A stretch of DNA of 15,745 nucleotides. Source: Chitinophagaceae bacterium (GTDB lineage Bacteria > Bacteroidota > Bacteroidia > Chitinophagales > Chitinophagaceae). The stretch covers positions 1 through 15,745 of the forward strand of contig DMRT01000333.1 of the NCBI GenBank assembly GCA_003455235.1, given 5' to 3'. Positions 7,491-15,246 of this stretch are shown here, piece by piece. A model generated the notes under the pieces. It ran no database searches and was not told where the DNA came from. It worked only from the letters and a program-made list of their open reading frames with translations. The stretch's first letter is position 1; each line of letters begins with the position of its first letter. The position numbers and the translations under genes are program-made.

Positions 7491-8453
7491 TCAGCGGAGT
7501 AAAAAGTTGCCTGCCAGACCGTTTTTGTAGCGCCAGCTGGCGTAGCTGTTGTGGATATGTGCCAGGCTGTTCTTCTCGTTAGCTCCCGGGTGGCTGAAGC
7601 CGATGCGGAACAGCAGGATTGTGTGGATGCCTTGTTCAAAGCCTTCCAGCAAAACCAACTCCCGGTAGCTGATGGCATGCTGGGGCAGGGGCCATAGCAG
7701 GTTTTGTGATAACAAGGATGAGAAAGGAAAATTCTCTTTGGGTTTTGGTTCCTGCATATGGTTTTTGCCCAGGTTATACACCATTTGATATGCTTCGGCC
7801 TGTACCTGGGAGAGCAGCAGTTTGCCGGCTTTTTTCACCTGCTCCAGTGCCTTGCCCCCGGTGCGGAGGGAAATGATATAGTGGTTCTCATCGATCTGCC
7901 CGTGCAGGTCGGTGGGGAAGAGGTTATAAAATTCCCCCTGTTGAATGCTGATGAGGGAAATGTTCCGTGGAACCGCATAGGCAATCTGCACCTGCCTGTA
8001 GAGATTATCGTGCAGGAAAACATTGCCGGGTTTTTTGTTGTACCATTTATTGTTCAGCTTATTCAGGTATTGGTTGAAATCAGGGATAAAATGATGGGAT
8101 CCGTGGGTGCCTTCATAGTAAACTACATGTGACTCGTTGTTGAACTGTTCCTTTACCTGCTTCATTTCCAGCCAGGCAAGGGCATCCTTTTCTGAATAAA
8201 ACTCGTTTGGTTTCAGTAGCTGGTGAGTAAAAACAAGCTGAATGGATGAGCCGCAACCCGGTCCGCTGAAGGCGAATACCAGGGGGCAATAACCCACAAA
8301 CAGGTGCTGCTGGGTGACCTCTTTGATGACTTCATTGCTGCCAACAAGGTATACATGAAGGGGCTGGTAAAAAAATCCACGGGCAAAGCAGAGGTATTCC
8401 TGCGGGTACTGAAGTCCATTAAACCGGTCCAGTATTTTTTTTACCAGCTTCAT
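7491..8453 (-). CDS. Flavin-reductase-like (FMN-binding split-barrel) protein with extra N-terminal domain
   Basis: A 320-residue protein that I recognise only in part. Residues about 145-315 fit the flavin-reductase-like split barrel: a strand with RNISLISI, an NLFPTDLHG segment at 177-185 in the place of the conserved N-x-x-P-S/T flavin phosphate-binding loop, a YIISLRTGGKAL strand and helix, an AGKLLLSQV helix, and a late GIHTILLFRI strand like the usual GDHxxxxGxV. Residues 1-140 are unrelated to that fold as far as I can see and contain a PGCGSS turn. If correct, it would bind FMN/FAD and either supply reduced flavin or catalyse a redox step for the radical SAM enzymes encoded downstream. 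The start is the ATG complementary to 8451-8453. It is the first gene of the minus-strand run and diverges from the GT4 gene with only 32 bases between start codons. Confidence 0.6.
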   Translation of the reverse strand: MKLVKKILDRFNGLQYPQEYLCFARGFFYQPLHVYLVGSNEVIKEVTQQHLFVGYCPLVFAFSGPGCGSSIQLVFTHQLLKPNEFYSEKDALAWLEMKQVKEQFNNESHVVYYEGTHGSHHFIPDFNQYLNKLNNKWYNKKPGNVFLHDNLYRQVQIAYAVPRNISLISIQQGEFYNLFPTDLHGQIDENHYIISLRTGGKALEQVKKAGKLLLSQVQAEAYQMVYNLGKNHMQEPKPKENFPFSSLLSQNLLWPLPQHAISYRELVLLEGFEQGIHTILLFRIGFSHPGANEKNSLAHIHNSYASWRYKNGLAGNFLLR

Positions 8454-8485
8454 ATTTAAAACTAAGAAAATATCTGCAACAACCG

Positions 8486-9595
8486 ATGAAGATCATCAGT
8501 ACCGGCTACAGCTACACCGCCGCATTTGCCGATCCGGAGGAATGGCTGAAGCGGATTTCCTTTCATACCGGTATACTGGAAGCGCTGGCAAAGAAGCATG
8601 AAGTAATCAGTACTGAACAGATCAGTTACTCGGGCGAATTGTTACAGAATGGGGTTCACTATCACTTCATCGATCCGCGGAATTATCATTTCTATTTTCC
8701 ATGGAAGCTTCACCGGTACATCAAAAAGCAGCACCCCGATATTATTCTGGTGAATGGGTTTGTCTTCCCCTGGCAATTGATACAACTGCGCCACGCATTG
8801 GGAAAGAAAATAAAAATTGCGGTCATCAATCATGCAGAAAAACCATCTGCCGGGTTGCGCAAGCTGTTGCAACGGGTAGCCGACAGGTATGTTCAATGGC
8901 ATTTCTTCACGTCCCGGGAAGCCGGAGCAGAGTGGGTAAAGAATGGCATCATAGCCAGGCAGGATAAAATAGTGGAAGCCATGGAAGCCTCATCCTTCTT
9001 TAAACCGATGGAAAAAGAAGAAGCCGTTGTACACACCCAAGTAACCGGCTCTCCCGTCTTTTTATTTGTAGGCCGGCTGGATGCAAATAAAGATCCGTTA
9101 ACAGTATTGAAGGCATTTGCCTCCCATGTTACACAACAGCCGGGTGCAAGACTTTATATGATCTATCATACAGAAGAACTGCTGGGGGATATCCAGGCTT
9201 ACCTGGAAAAGGACATAGACCTTTCCTGTGCCGTAAAGCTGGTGGGCAGGGTTGCTCACCCGGAAATGGAATACTGGTATAACAGTGCTGATTTCATTAT
9301 TTCGGCTTCGCATTACGAAGGGAGCGGGGTAGCTGTTTGTGAAGCCATGGGATGCAGCTGTATTCCTATCCTCACCAATATTCCTTCCTTCCGGATGATG
9401 ACGGCAAAAGGAAGCTGCGGCTTTTTGTATGAACCGGGTGATGCCGATGGGTTATCGGCAATACTGCTGCAAACAGTAAAGCTTGATAAAGAAGAAGAGA
9501 AGAAAAAAGTGTTGCAGCAGTTCCGGCAAACACTTTCCTTTAAAGCCATTGCTGCTAAAATGGAAGAAACTTTTGGATTGCCAGATATAAAATGA
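8486..9595 (+). CDS. Glycosyltransferase family 4 (GT-B fold)
   Basis: A 369-residue protein with two Rossmann-like domains. The nucleotide-sugar domain starts near residue 190 (VFLFVGRLDANKDP, a classic GT4 strand and loop) and includes the E-x7-E motif Glu278 to Glu286 in YEGSGVAVCEAMGC; in this family these contact the donor sugar. The N-terminal acceptor domain (1-185) has no signal peptide or clear membrane helix, so the enzyme is cytoplasmic or peripheral. Donor and acceptor sugars cannot be read from sequence. ATG 8486 is chosen because the protein begins directly with the first strand (MKIISTGYS). Its stop overlaps the next gene's start (ATGA at 9592-9595), so the two glycosyltransferases are translationally coupled and probably add consecutive sugars. 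Confidence 0.9.
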   Translation: MKIISTGYSYTAAFADPEEWLKRISFHTGILEALAKKHEVISTEQISYSGELLQNGVHYHFIDPRNYHFYFPWKLHRYIKKQHPDIILVNGFVFPWQLIQLRHALGKKIKIAVINHAEKPSAGLRKLLQRVADRYVQWHFFTSREAGAEWVKNGIIARQDKIVEAMEASSFFKPMEKEEAVVHTQVTGSPVFLFVGRLDANKDPLTVLKAFASHVTQQPGARLYMIYHTEELLGDIQAYLEKDIDLSCAVKLVGRVAHPEMEYWYNSADFIISASHYEGSGVAVCEAMGCSCIPILTNIPSFRMMTAKGSCGFLYEPGDADGLSAILLQTVKLDKEEEKKKVLQQFRQTLSFKAIAAKMEETFGLPDIK

Positions 9596-10479
9596 GTACA
9601 ACGCCGAAAATAAGTATCATCATGCCTACTTTTAACCGGGCCGGCTTTATAATGGAGTCGGTGGCTAGTGTACTGCGGCAGACCTATACAAACTGGGAGC
9701 TGATCATCGTGGATGATGGGTCAGAAGATCATACGGCAGCATTGATGGAACAGATCTGCGACAACCGGGTTCGTTTTTATGAGGCAGGTAAAGTGGGACT
9801 GGGAATCAAGCTGAAAAACATCGGTATTGAACTCTCTTCCGGGGAATTGATTGCCTTCCTGGATTCCGATGATCTATGGGCTGATGATAAACTGGAAAAA
9901 CAGGCAGCTGCATTAAACGATCATCCTGATGCGGGATTTTCTATTACGGGCGGATATAATTTTTTAAAACCCGGTGATCCGCTCGAATATTTTTATAAGC
10001 AGCGGGAAGGAATGCTTGTTGACAATATCTATCTTCTGTTCTTTCAGTCGGGGGCTTCCATACTACCGCAAACATTGATGTTCCGGCGGGAATGCCTGCC
10101 GGTGATACACAAATACATTAAAACGCATCCGTATTCCGATGTGGAATTTGTACTCGGACTGGCATTGGCTTACAAAGCCGTGATCCTGTATGAGCCATTG
10201 CTGTACCGTCGGCTGCATGCAAACAGCTTCAGTACCAGCAACTGGGAATATGGCTACCGGGAAGGGATTGCTGTGATCAACCGGCACCGGCAGCAGGGCC
10301 ACCTTTCTTCCTCCATGGCTGATGATTCATTGTTCAGGCTGTATATCCATTTTGGAGAAGATTACCTGAAGAACAAAAAAAGAATGAAAGCCATTCATGT
10401 TTTTATCAAAGCCTGGGGGTATAAACCGTTCAGTATGGTTCCGGTTAAAAAAACCGGGAAGGCAATCCTGAAAGGTTAA
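9592..10479 (+). CDS. Glycosyltransferase family 2 (GT-A fold)
   Basis: A 295-residue protein. The GT-A signature is complete: an IIMPTFNRAGFI opening strand at 9-20, SVLRQTYTNWELIIVDDGS with Asp41-Asp42 contacting the nucleotide, and the metal-binding DSDD motif at 91-94 (FLDSDDLW). The ~90 C-terminal residues carry RRLHANSFS, a common acceptor-loop element, and a basic tail. There is no transmembrane segment, so it should act at the cytoplasmic face on a lipid-linked acceptor. The sugar is not predictable. It overlaps the preceding GT4 gene by 4 bases and converges on the GT4 gene ending at 10485, with a 5-base gap that leaves no room for a dedicated terminator. Confidence 0.9.
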   Translation: MSTTPKISIIMPTFNRAGFIMESVASVLRQTYTNWELIIVDDGSEDHTAALMEQICDNRVRFYEAGKVGLGIKLKNIGIELSSGELIAFLDSDDLWADDKLEKQAAALNDHPDAGFSITGGYNFLKPGDPLEYFYKQREGMLVDNIYLLFFQSGASILPQTLMFRRECLPVIHKYIKTHPYSDVEFVLGLALAYKAVILYEPLLYRRLHANSFSTSNWEYGYREGIAVINRHRQQGHLSSSMADDSLFRLYIHFGEDYLKNKKRMKAIHVFIKAWGYKPFSMVPVKKTGKAILKG

Positions 10480-10484
10480 CGATC

Positions 10485-11537
10485 TTACTCGTTGTAAAGG
10501 GCCATCATTTTTTTGACCGTGTCATCGATGGTGAAAGGAACCACCTGTCTGTATTCTTCCTTCTTAAGAAGTTCTTTTGCTTTTTGTATCATTTCATCTT
10601 TGCCGGCTACAATATGCCATTGATCAACGGACTGCTTCATCGGTCTGCAAAAGCTGATGACCTGTGCGCCGGCCTGCAGCGCTTCCAGGCATACCATGCC
10701 AAATCCTTCGTAAGAAGAAGGATGAATAAAGATGGTGGTCTGCTGCATCACCCGCAGAAGCTCATCATGCGGCAGCTCACCGGTAAGTACAATGTTACCG
10801 GTAAGACCATATGTTGAGATCAGCGCCTGTAATTTTTCTCTTTCAGGCCCATCCCCGGCAATAAAAGCCCTGATATCCGGCCTTTGTTCTTTCAGCCCTG
10901 CAATCACTTCAATAAATACATTGTATTGCTTCAATGGAATGAGAGAGCCGGCGCCAAGAATATTAATATCTCTCTTGTTTCTGTCTGTGTTCAGTGGTAT
11001 TGTTTCCACGCCCGGAGGGATCATGTGCAATGGTCTTATTCCGTAGTTCCGTTCAAACTCATCCTGTATAAAATCTGAAAGGGCAATCAGCTCACCGCCT
11101 TCCGGCTTTATATGCTTTACATGCTTGTTACCTTCCCGGGCATCCTGTCCCAGCAGCCAGCAATAATGTTTAAGTCCATGCCTGCCCGCGAATTTATTTC
11201 CCACCCAGGCGCATTCATTGTACCAAAAACTGAGCAGCCCGATGATCTGGCCAGACCTGTTTATCTTTTCCAGCACTTGTAAAACCTGCCGCCTCAACAG
11301 CAGTCTTGCAAAACCACCCTTATTTCTTCCTGCAAAAGGAATCACATTTATTCCATGCCAATTGTATTCATTTTTGAAATAGGGGTATTGAAAACTGAGA
11401 ACAACAATCTTAAGTGAGGGGTGATGCTGCTTAATGGTACGCACGAGGCTTTGCTGCATAGGCAGGCAATTGATATCAGCTTCCGATTCTGCAAACCCGG
11501 GAGTAAGGATTACCAATGTATCGTCATTCCTGTTCAT
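10485..11537 (-). CDS. Glycosyltransferase family 4 (GT-B fold)
   Basis: A 350-residue protein. The C-terminal donor domain begins near 190 (NILGAGSLIPLKQYNVFIE), has FIAGDGPEREKL at 225-236, and the E-x7-E motif Glu277 to Glu285 in YEGFGMVCLEALQAGA. The N-terminal domain starts with a normal strand (LVILTPGFAE). PPGVE at 174-178 is the usual linker element. No membrane helix is seen. The start is the ATG complementary to 11535-11537, inside the 3' end of the ABC transporter gene (14-base overlap), so it is translated from the same message as the flippase and the initiating transferase. This suggests it adds a sugar early in assembly of the lipid-linked glycan (inference). Confidence 0.9.
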   Translation of the reverse strand: MNRNDDTLVILTPGFAESEADINCLPMQQSLVRTIKQHHPSLKIVVLSFQYPYFKNEYNWHGINVIPFAGRNKGGFARLLLRRQVLQVLEKINRSGQIIGLLSFWYNECAWVGNKFAGRHGLKHYCWLLGQDAREGNKHVKHIKPEGGELIALSDFIQDEFERNYGIRPLHMIPPGVETIPLNTDRNKRDINILGAGSLIPLKQYNVFIEVIAGLKEQRPDIRAFIAGDGPEREKLQALISTYGLTGNIVLTGELPHDELLRVMQQTTIFIHPSSYEGFGMVCLEALQAGAQVISFCRPMKQSVDQWHIVAGKDEMIQKAKELLKKEEYRQVVPFTIDDTVKKMMALYNE

Positions 11538-13194
11538 CCAGCGAAATGGTTTTGGTGCAGAACGAAAGACTTTTTTTATCGTGTGTGATCATCAGTATTG
11601 CTTTTCCGCTGGCCGCCAGTTTTTTAAAATGATGCAGCAGGGTCAGCGTGGCATCTTCATCCAGTTCATTAAAAGGCTCATCCAGTAACATGAAAGGGGC
11701 ATCTTTATACAAGGCTCTTGCAAGTGCAATACGTTGTTGCTGCCCGCCGCTGATGTTCTTCCCGTTTTCAGTGATCACTTTTTCAATTCCTTCAGGAAAA
11801 ACGGAAGACAGCTTATCCAGCCCGGCGACCAGGATTGCATCAGCCAGTTTTTGCTGATCACCGGCTTCTTCTTCCAATGTTATATTCCGCATCATTGTAT
11901 CGTGAATGAAAAACCCCTGCTGCCGGACATACGCAACCCAGGGCCAGTAATCTTTAATGTCGCGGCTTTTTATTGCTTCTCCATTTATATATATACTTCC
12001 CCTGGCCGGCTCCAGGAAACCAAGCAGCAGGTTGAAGAGGGTTGTTTTGCCTTTGCCGGATATTCCGCTGATGCCAATGAAATCACCCGGTTGAATGGTT
12101 AATGAGAAATTCTGCAGCACTTTTTGATCGCCGTATTGAAAATGGATATCTCTCAACTCAACCGAATGTATTGTACCTGGCGGGTTTCCTGCTGTCTTTG
12201 CCACAGCGGGTTCACGTTCTTCCGTTTCATCCAGTGAAAATTCATACGCTTTCATTTGTCCGCCCAGGTTTACAATTTTCACCATGCCAGGAATGATTTT
12301 GTAGGCAGCGGCCATAAAAGCGCCTACGGTAACCAGCATGGAATGATCGGCATTGCCTGTCCATTTAATAATCACTACCAGGATGAATAGCCCAAGTACG
12401 GCGAAAATCTCGATGACCCGGCCGGGCATACTCTGCAGGGCAAACGAATCAAACAAGTGAACGCTGAATATTTTTCTGGCCCGTACAAAACGGCGCTGGA
12501 AAAAATCATTGCGTGCATATATATTCCCTTCCACCCATCCTTTCAATGCATCCAGCACATACCGGAACGAACGTTCGTTGTGTTCCTGGATGTTTCTCCG
12601 GGTGATGGCCAGCTTCTTTTTCATAAACCAGAATACAGCAACTACTGGCGGTAATAAAATCAGCAGTAATAAAAAAAACAGTTTGGCATTAAACAGCAGG
12701 ATGGCAATCACTGTGATCAGCATCAACGAGAGTTGGGTAATGATCTGTTGGGTGCCGGAAAGTATGTACTGGCAGAAATCAAAGGGGCGGAAACAGATAT
12801 TGCGCAGGTGTACGGAAGAATCGGTATTAATGAATTCATGGAAAGGAGCCCGCTGGTAGTTGGTCAGCGCATAACCCGAAAGACGGATCGCCACGCCGCT
12901 GGTGAAACGAAACTGTGCCCGGGAGACAAGATAAGCTGCCCAGTTCTTTATTGTGAACAGCAAAACAAAGAGGGCAATGAATATAACAGAGTCACGATTG
13001 GCCAGGGGGTCTGGCAGGAAGGAAAGGCGGCTGGCCTGCTCGGGCTGGATATAAAACTGGATGATCCAGATCAGCCCGGCCAGGAAAACAATATCGGTGA
13101 TATTAATAAGCAGGTCGAGTGCCAGCAGGAGGAAGAAACGGTTCTTCTCCTTAGCATTCAATACCCGCAGTATGTTTTGCAGCGTGCGCTTCAC
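11524..13194 (-). CDS. ABC transporter, fused membrane and ATPase domains (MsbA/PglK-like exporter)
   Basis: A 556-residue half-transporter. Hydrophobic segments around 22-48, 69-90, 155-190, 262-278 and 286-302 make up the membrane domain. The ATPase domain (about 344-556) is intact: Walker A Gly377 to Thr384 (GISGKGKT), Q-loop YVRQQG at 422-427, signature ISGGQ at 481-485, Walker B FMLLDE at 501-506 and switch His538. It should work as a homodimer exporting or flipping a lipid-linked substrate. Its position between a phosphoglycosyl transferase and a GT4 gene points to a lipid-linked oligosaccharide flippase like PglK; an MsbA-like lipid exporter is the alternative. The start is GTG (complement of 13192-13194), with no ATG upstream in the frame. 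It lies 54 bases after the sugar transferase gene. Confidence 0.88.
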   Translation of the reverse strand: MKRTLQNILRVLNAKEKNRFFLLLALDLLINITDIVFLAGLIWIIQFYIQPEQASRLSFLPDPLANRDSVIFIALFVLLFTIKNWAAYLVSRAQFRFTSGVAIRLSGYALTNYQRAPFHEFINTDSSVHLRNICFRPFDFCQYILSGTQQIITQLSLMLITVIAILLFNAKLFFLLLLILLPPVVAVFWFMKKKLAITRRNIQEHNERSFRYVLDALKGWVEGNIYARNDFFQRRFVRARKIFSVHLFDSFALQSMPGRVIEIFAVLGLFILVVIIKWTGNADHSMLVTVGAFMAAAYKIIPGMVKIVNLGGQMKAYEFSLDETEEREPAVAKTAGNPPGTIHSVELRDIHFQYGDQKVLQNFSLTIQPGDFIGISGISGKGKTTLFNLLLGFLEPARGSIYINGEAIKSRDIKDYWPWVAYVRQQGFFIHDTMMRNITLEEEAGDQQKLADAILVAGLDKLSSVFPEGIEKVITENGKNISGGQQQRIALARALYKDAPFMLLDEPFNELDEDATLTLLHHFKKLAASGKAILMITHDKKSLSFCTKTISLDEQE

Positions 13195-13248
13195 GAAAGA
13201 AAATTGGTTAAAGGTGCAAAAGGCAGAACGAAAGATAATACAAGCATA

Positions 13249-14001
13249 CTATAAAGCCAGGAACCGGCGGAGGGTGCGGAAAAGAATGGTTATGTCTAAC
13301 CAAAGCGACCAGTGACGTATATAAAAGATATCCATGTTCACCCTTTTTTTCATTTTATGAATATTGTCTGTTTCACCCACATAGCCCATTACCTGTGCCA
13401 GCCCGGTGATACCGGGTTTTACTTTATGCCGGCTGTTGTAGTTCTTTATCAGTCCGTCAAATTTCAGGTTTTCACTCACCATATGAGGCCTGGGGCCGAT
13501 AATGGACATATCGCCGAGCAGCACATTGATAAACTGTGGCAATTCATCCAGGTGGTACCTGCGGAGGAAGCGCCCGATACGGGTGATGCGGCTGTCGTTC
13601 TTTCCGGCCGGTAATATGTCTGCATCTGCATTGCCCACCATGGAGCGGAACTTGATGCAGCTGAACAGTTCGCCCCGTCGTTTATTTCTTTTCTGCAGGA
13701 AAAACACCGGTCCTTTCGAATCCAGTTTAATAAGAATGGCCATCAACGGGATGAGCCAGGAAAGAACCGCCACGATGAACAGCACAGCTGCCATAATATC
13801 CACCGCCCGTTTCATCGCCAGGTTCAGTCCGTCTTCCAGCGGATGATACACGATGGGCGTAACAAAATCCCTGATGTCGATCACGGTAGCCGGCCCGCTT
13901 TCCATCCGTACCAGCGGGATGGCTACGGTAAGCGCTTTTTCGTCCACGATCTCACGGTTGCTTACCGGGGCGATGCCGGCAGGATTCAGTTCATTCTGCA
14001 T
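13249..14001 (-). CDS. Initiating sugar transferase (polyprenyl-phosphate phosphoglycosyl transferase, short form)
   Basis: A 250-residue protein of the bacterial sugar transferase family. It transfers a sugar-1-phosphate from a nucleotide sugar to polyprenyl phosphate, the first committed step of many surface glycans. Visible motifs: a re-entrant hydrophobic helix at about 69-92 with Pro85, KFRSM at 117-121, the catalytic Asp-Glu pair in LDELPQ at 151-156, GPRP at 169-172 and PGITG at 196-200. A ~63-residue soluble N-terminus precedes the helix, but the four-helix membrane domain of WbaP/WcaJ-type proteins is absent, so this is the short monotopic form. The start is the ATG complementary to 13999-14001. 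It is first in a three-gene minus-strand group with the ABC transporter and a GT4 gene, and is divergent from galK. Confidence 0.92.
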   Translation of the reverse strand: MQNELNPAGIAPVSNREIVDEKALTVAIPLVRMESGPATVIDIRDFVTPIVYHPLEDGLNLAMKRAVDIMAAVLFIVAVLSWLIPLMAILIKLDSKGPVFFLQKRNKRRGELFSCIKFRSMVGNADADILPAGKNDSRITRIGRFLRRYHLDELPQFINVLLGDMSIIGPRPHMVSENLKFDGLIKNYNSRHKVKPGITGLAQVMGYVGETDNIHKMKKRVNMDIFYIRHWSLWLDITILFRTLRRFLAL

Positions 14002-14092
14002 GTAATCGGTTTCTTAATCCTAAAATCGCTGATCGGGTAGCAAGGGTTGCCTTTTTACAACAGTGAATACAATAAGTGCCTAAATTAGTTGC
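14002..14092. promoter_or_regulatory. Divergent intergenic region (sugar transferase / galK)
   Basis: This 91-base gap between two divergent start codons must hold both promoters. I did not find a convincing Bacteroidota -33/-7 pair (TTG and TAnnTTTG). The nearest match toward galK is taaattag at 14081-14088, one mismatch from TAnnTTTG, but it lies only 4 bases from the ATG and has no TTG at the right spacing. No clear operator repeat is seen. Confidence 0.35.
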
Positions 14093-15244
14093 ATGAATGA
14101 CGGAACTCAGAATGTAACCAGCCGTTTCCGGGAAAAATACCAGGCGGCACCGGTACTGTTTTTTTCACCCGGACGCATCAATCTCCTCGGCGAGCATGTT
14201 GATTACAACGATGGCTATGTGATGCCCGCAGCCATCAACATGGGCGTGTATTATGCTATTGCCCCCAACAGTACGGCAACAATAAATTTTTACTCAATTG
14301 ATTTTGATGAATCGTTTTCAACTCCCGTCACCGGGGTGCAAAAGAATGAGGGCTGGAAAAACTATGTACTGGGGGTGGTTGACCAGTTTTTGAAACTGGG
14401 GAAAGACCTGACGGGGTTCGATTGCGTGTTTGCAGGCGATATTCCCGTGGGCGCCGGTATGAGTTCATCGGCCGCCGTGGAAGCAGGACTTGCTTTTGCA
14501 CTTAATGACGTCTTCGGCTTCGGGATGAACAGGAAGGAACTGGCCCTGCTTTGCCAGCGGGCCGAACATACCTACCCCGGTGTGCAGTGCGGCATCATGG
14601 ATATGTATGCCAGCCTCAACGGAAAGAAAGATCATGTACTGCTGCTCGACTGCCGTAACATCACCCATGATTATTTTCCGCTGCAGCTGGATGGATACCG
14701 GATTGTACTGCTTAACAGCAAAGTGCATCATTCGCTTGCCAGCGGCGAATACAATGTACGCAGGCAATATTGCGAAGAAGGAATGAGCGTGCTGAAAAAA
14801 GAATTATCCATTCAGTCATTCCGGGATATTGATGATGCGGCTGACCTGTTGCGCTGTAAAGACCTGCTGCGCCCGGAAGTATTTGCTTGCTGCAAATACG
14901 TGGTGGAAGAAATCGGCCGTACCCAAAAGGGGGCGGCCTTATTGCAGCAAAACGACCTGGCCGGTTTTGGTAAACTGATGTTTGAAACACACGAAGGTTT
15001 AAGCAAACTGTATAAAGTGAGCTGCGCTGAAATTGATTTCCTGGCCGGGCTGGCCATGGCAGATAAAAACGTGCTTGGTGCAAGGCTGATGGGCGGCGGT
15101 TTTGGCGGGTGCACCATCAATATTATTAAAGAAGAGGCAGTAAATGATTTTGTGGAAGAAGCCGGTACTGCATATCAAAAAGCGTTCGGCATTTTGCCCG
15201 AGGCCTACATCATGCAAACGGCCGATGGAACCAGGCGGTTGTGA
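14093..15244 (+). CDS. galK: Galactokinase
   Basis: A 383-residue GHMP-family kinase, the usual length for GalK. It phosphorylates alpha-D-galactose at C1 with ATP in the Leloir pathway, in the cytoplasm. The galactokinase signature GRINLLGEHVDY is at 27-38, the glycine/serine-rich ATP loop PVGAGMSSSAA at 118-128, the catalytic aspartate is probably Asp170 (GIMDM), and the third GHMP motif GGGFGGC is at 334-340. In many galactokinases the residue after the catalytic Asp is Gln; here it is Met. ATG 14093 gives a normal N-terminus. No other gal gene is in the window. It could feed UDP-galactose to the neighbouring glycan genes or serve galactose use generally. It ends 2 bases from the convergent MFS gene. 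Confidence 0.95.
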   Translation: MNDGTQNVTSRFREKYQAAPVLFFSPGRINLLGEHVDYNDGYVMPAAINMGVYYAIAPNSTATINFYSIDFDESFSTPVTGVQKNEGWKNYVLGVVDQFLKLGKDLTGFDCVFAGDIPVGAGMSSSAAVEAGLAFALNDVFGFGMNRKELALLCQRAEHTYPGVQCGIMDMYASLNGKKDHVLLLDCRNITHDYFPLQLDGYRIVLLNSKVHHSLASGEYNVRRQYCEEGMSVLKKELSIQSFRDIDDAADLLRCKDLLRPEVFACCKYVVEEIGRTQKGAALLQQNDLAGFGKLMFETHEGLSKLYKVSCAEIDFLAGLAMADKNVLGARLMGGGFGGCTINIIKEEAVNDFVEEAGTAYQKAFGILPEAYIMQTADGTRRL

Positions 15245-15246
15245 TG

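Noticed and set aside
10441..10457. Inverted repeat ccggtt/aaccgg with 5-base loop, considered as a terminator between convergent genes
   Set aside because: It lies inside the 3' coding end of the GT2 gene, the stem is only 6 bp and no T-run follows on the + strand.
12733..13254. 173-codon + strand open frame opposite the ABC transporter
   Set aside because: Lies across the membrane domain of an intact transporter; highly polar shadow of a hydrophobic coding strand.
14047..14073. Sigma-70-like pair TTGCCT and TACAAT upstream of galK
   Set aside because: Spacing is 15 bases and the Bacteroidota main promoter differs from the E. coli type, so the match is not persuasive.
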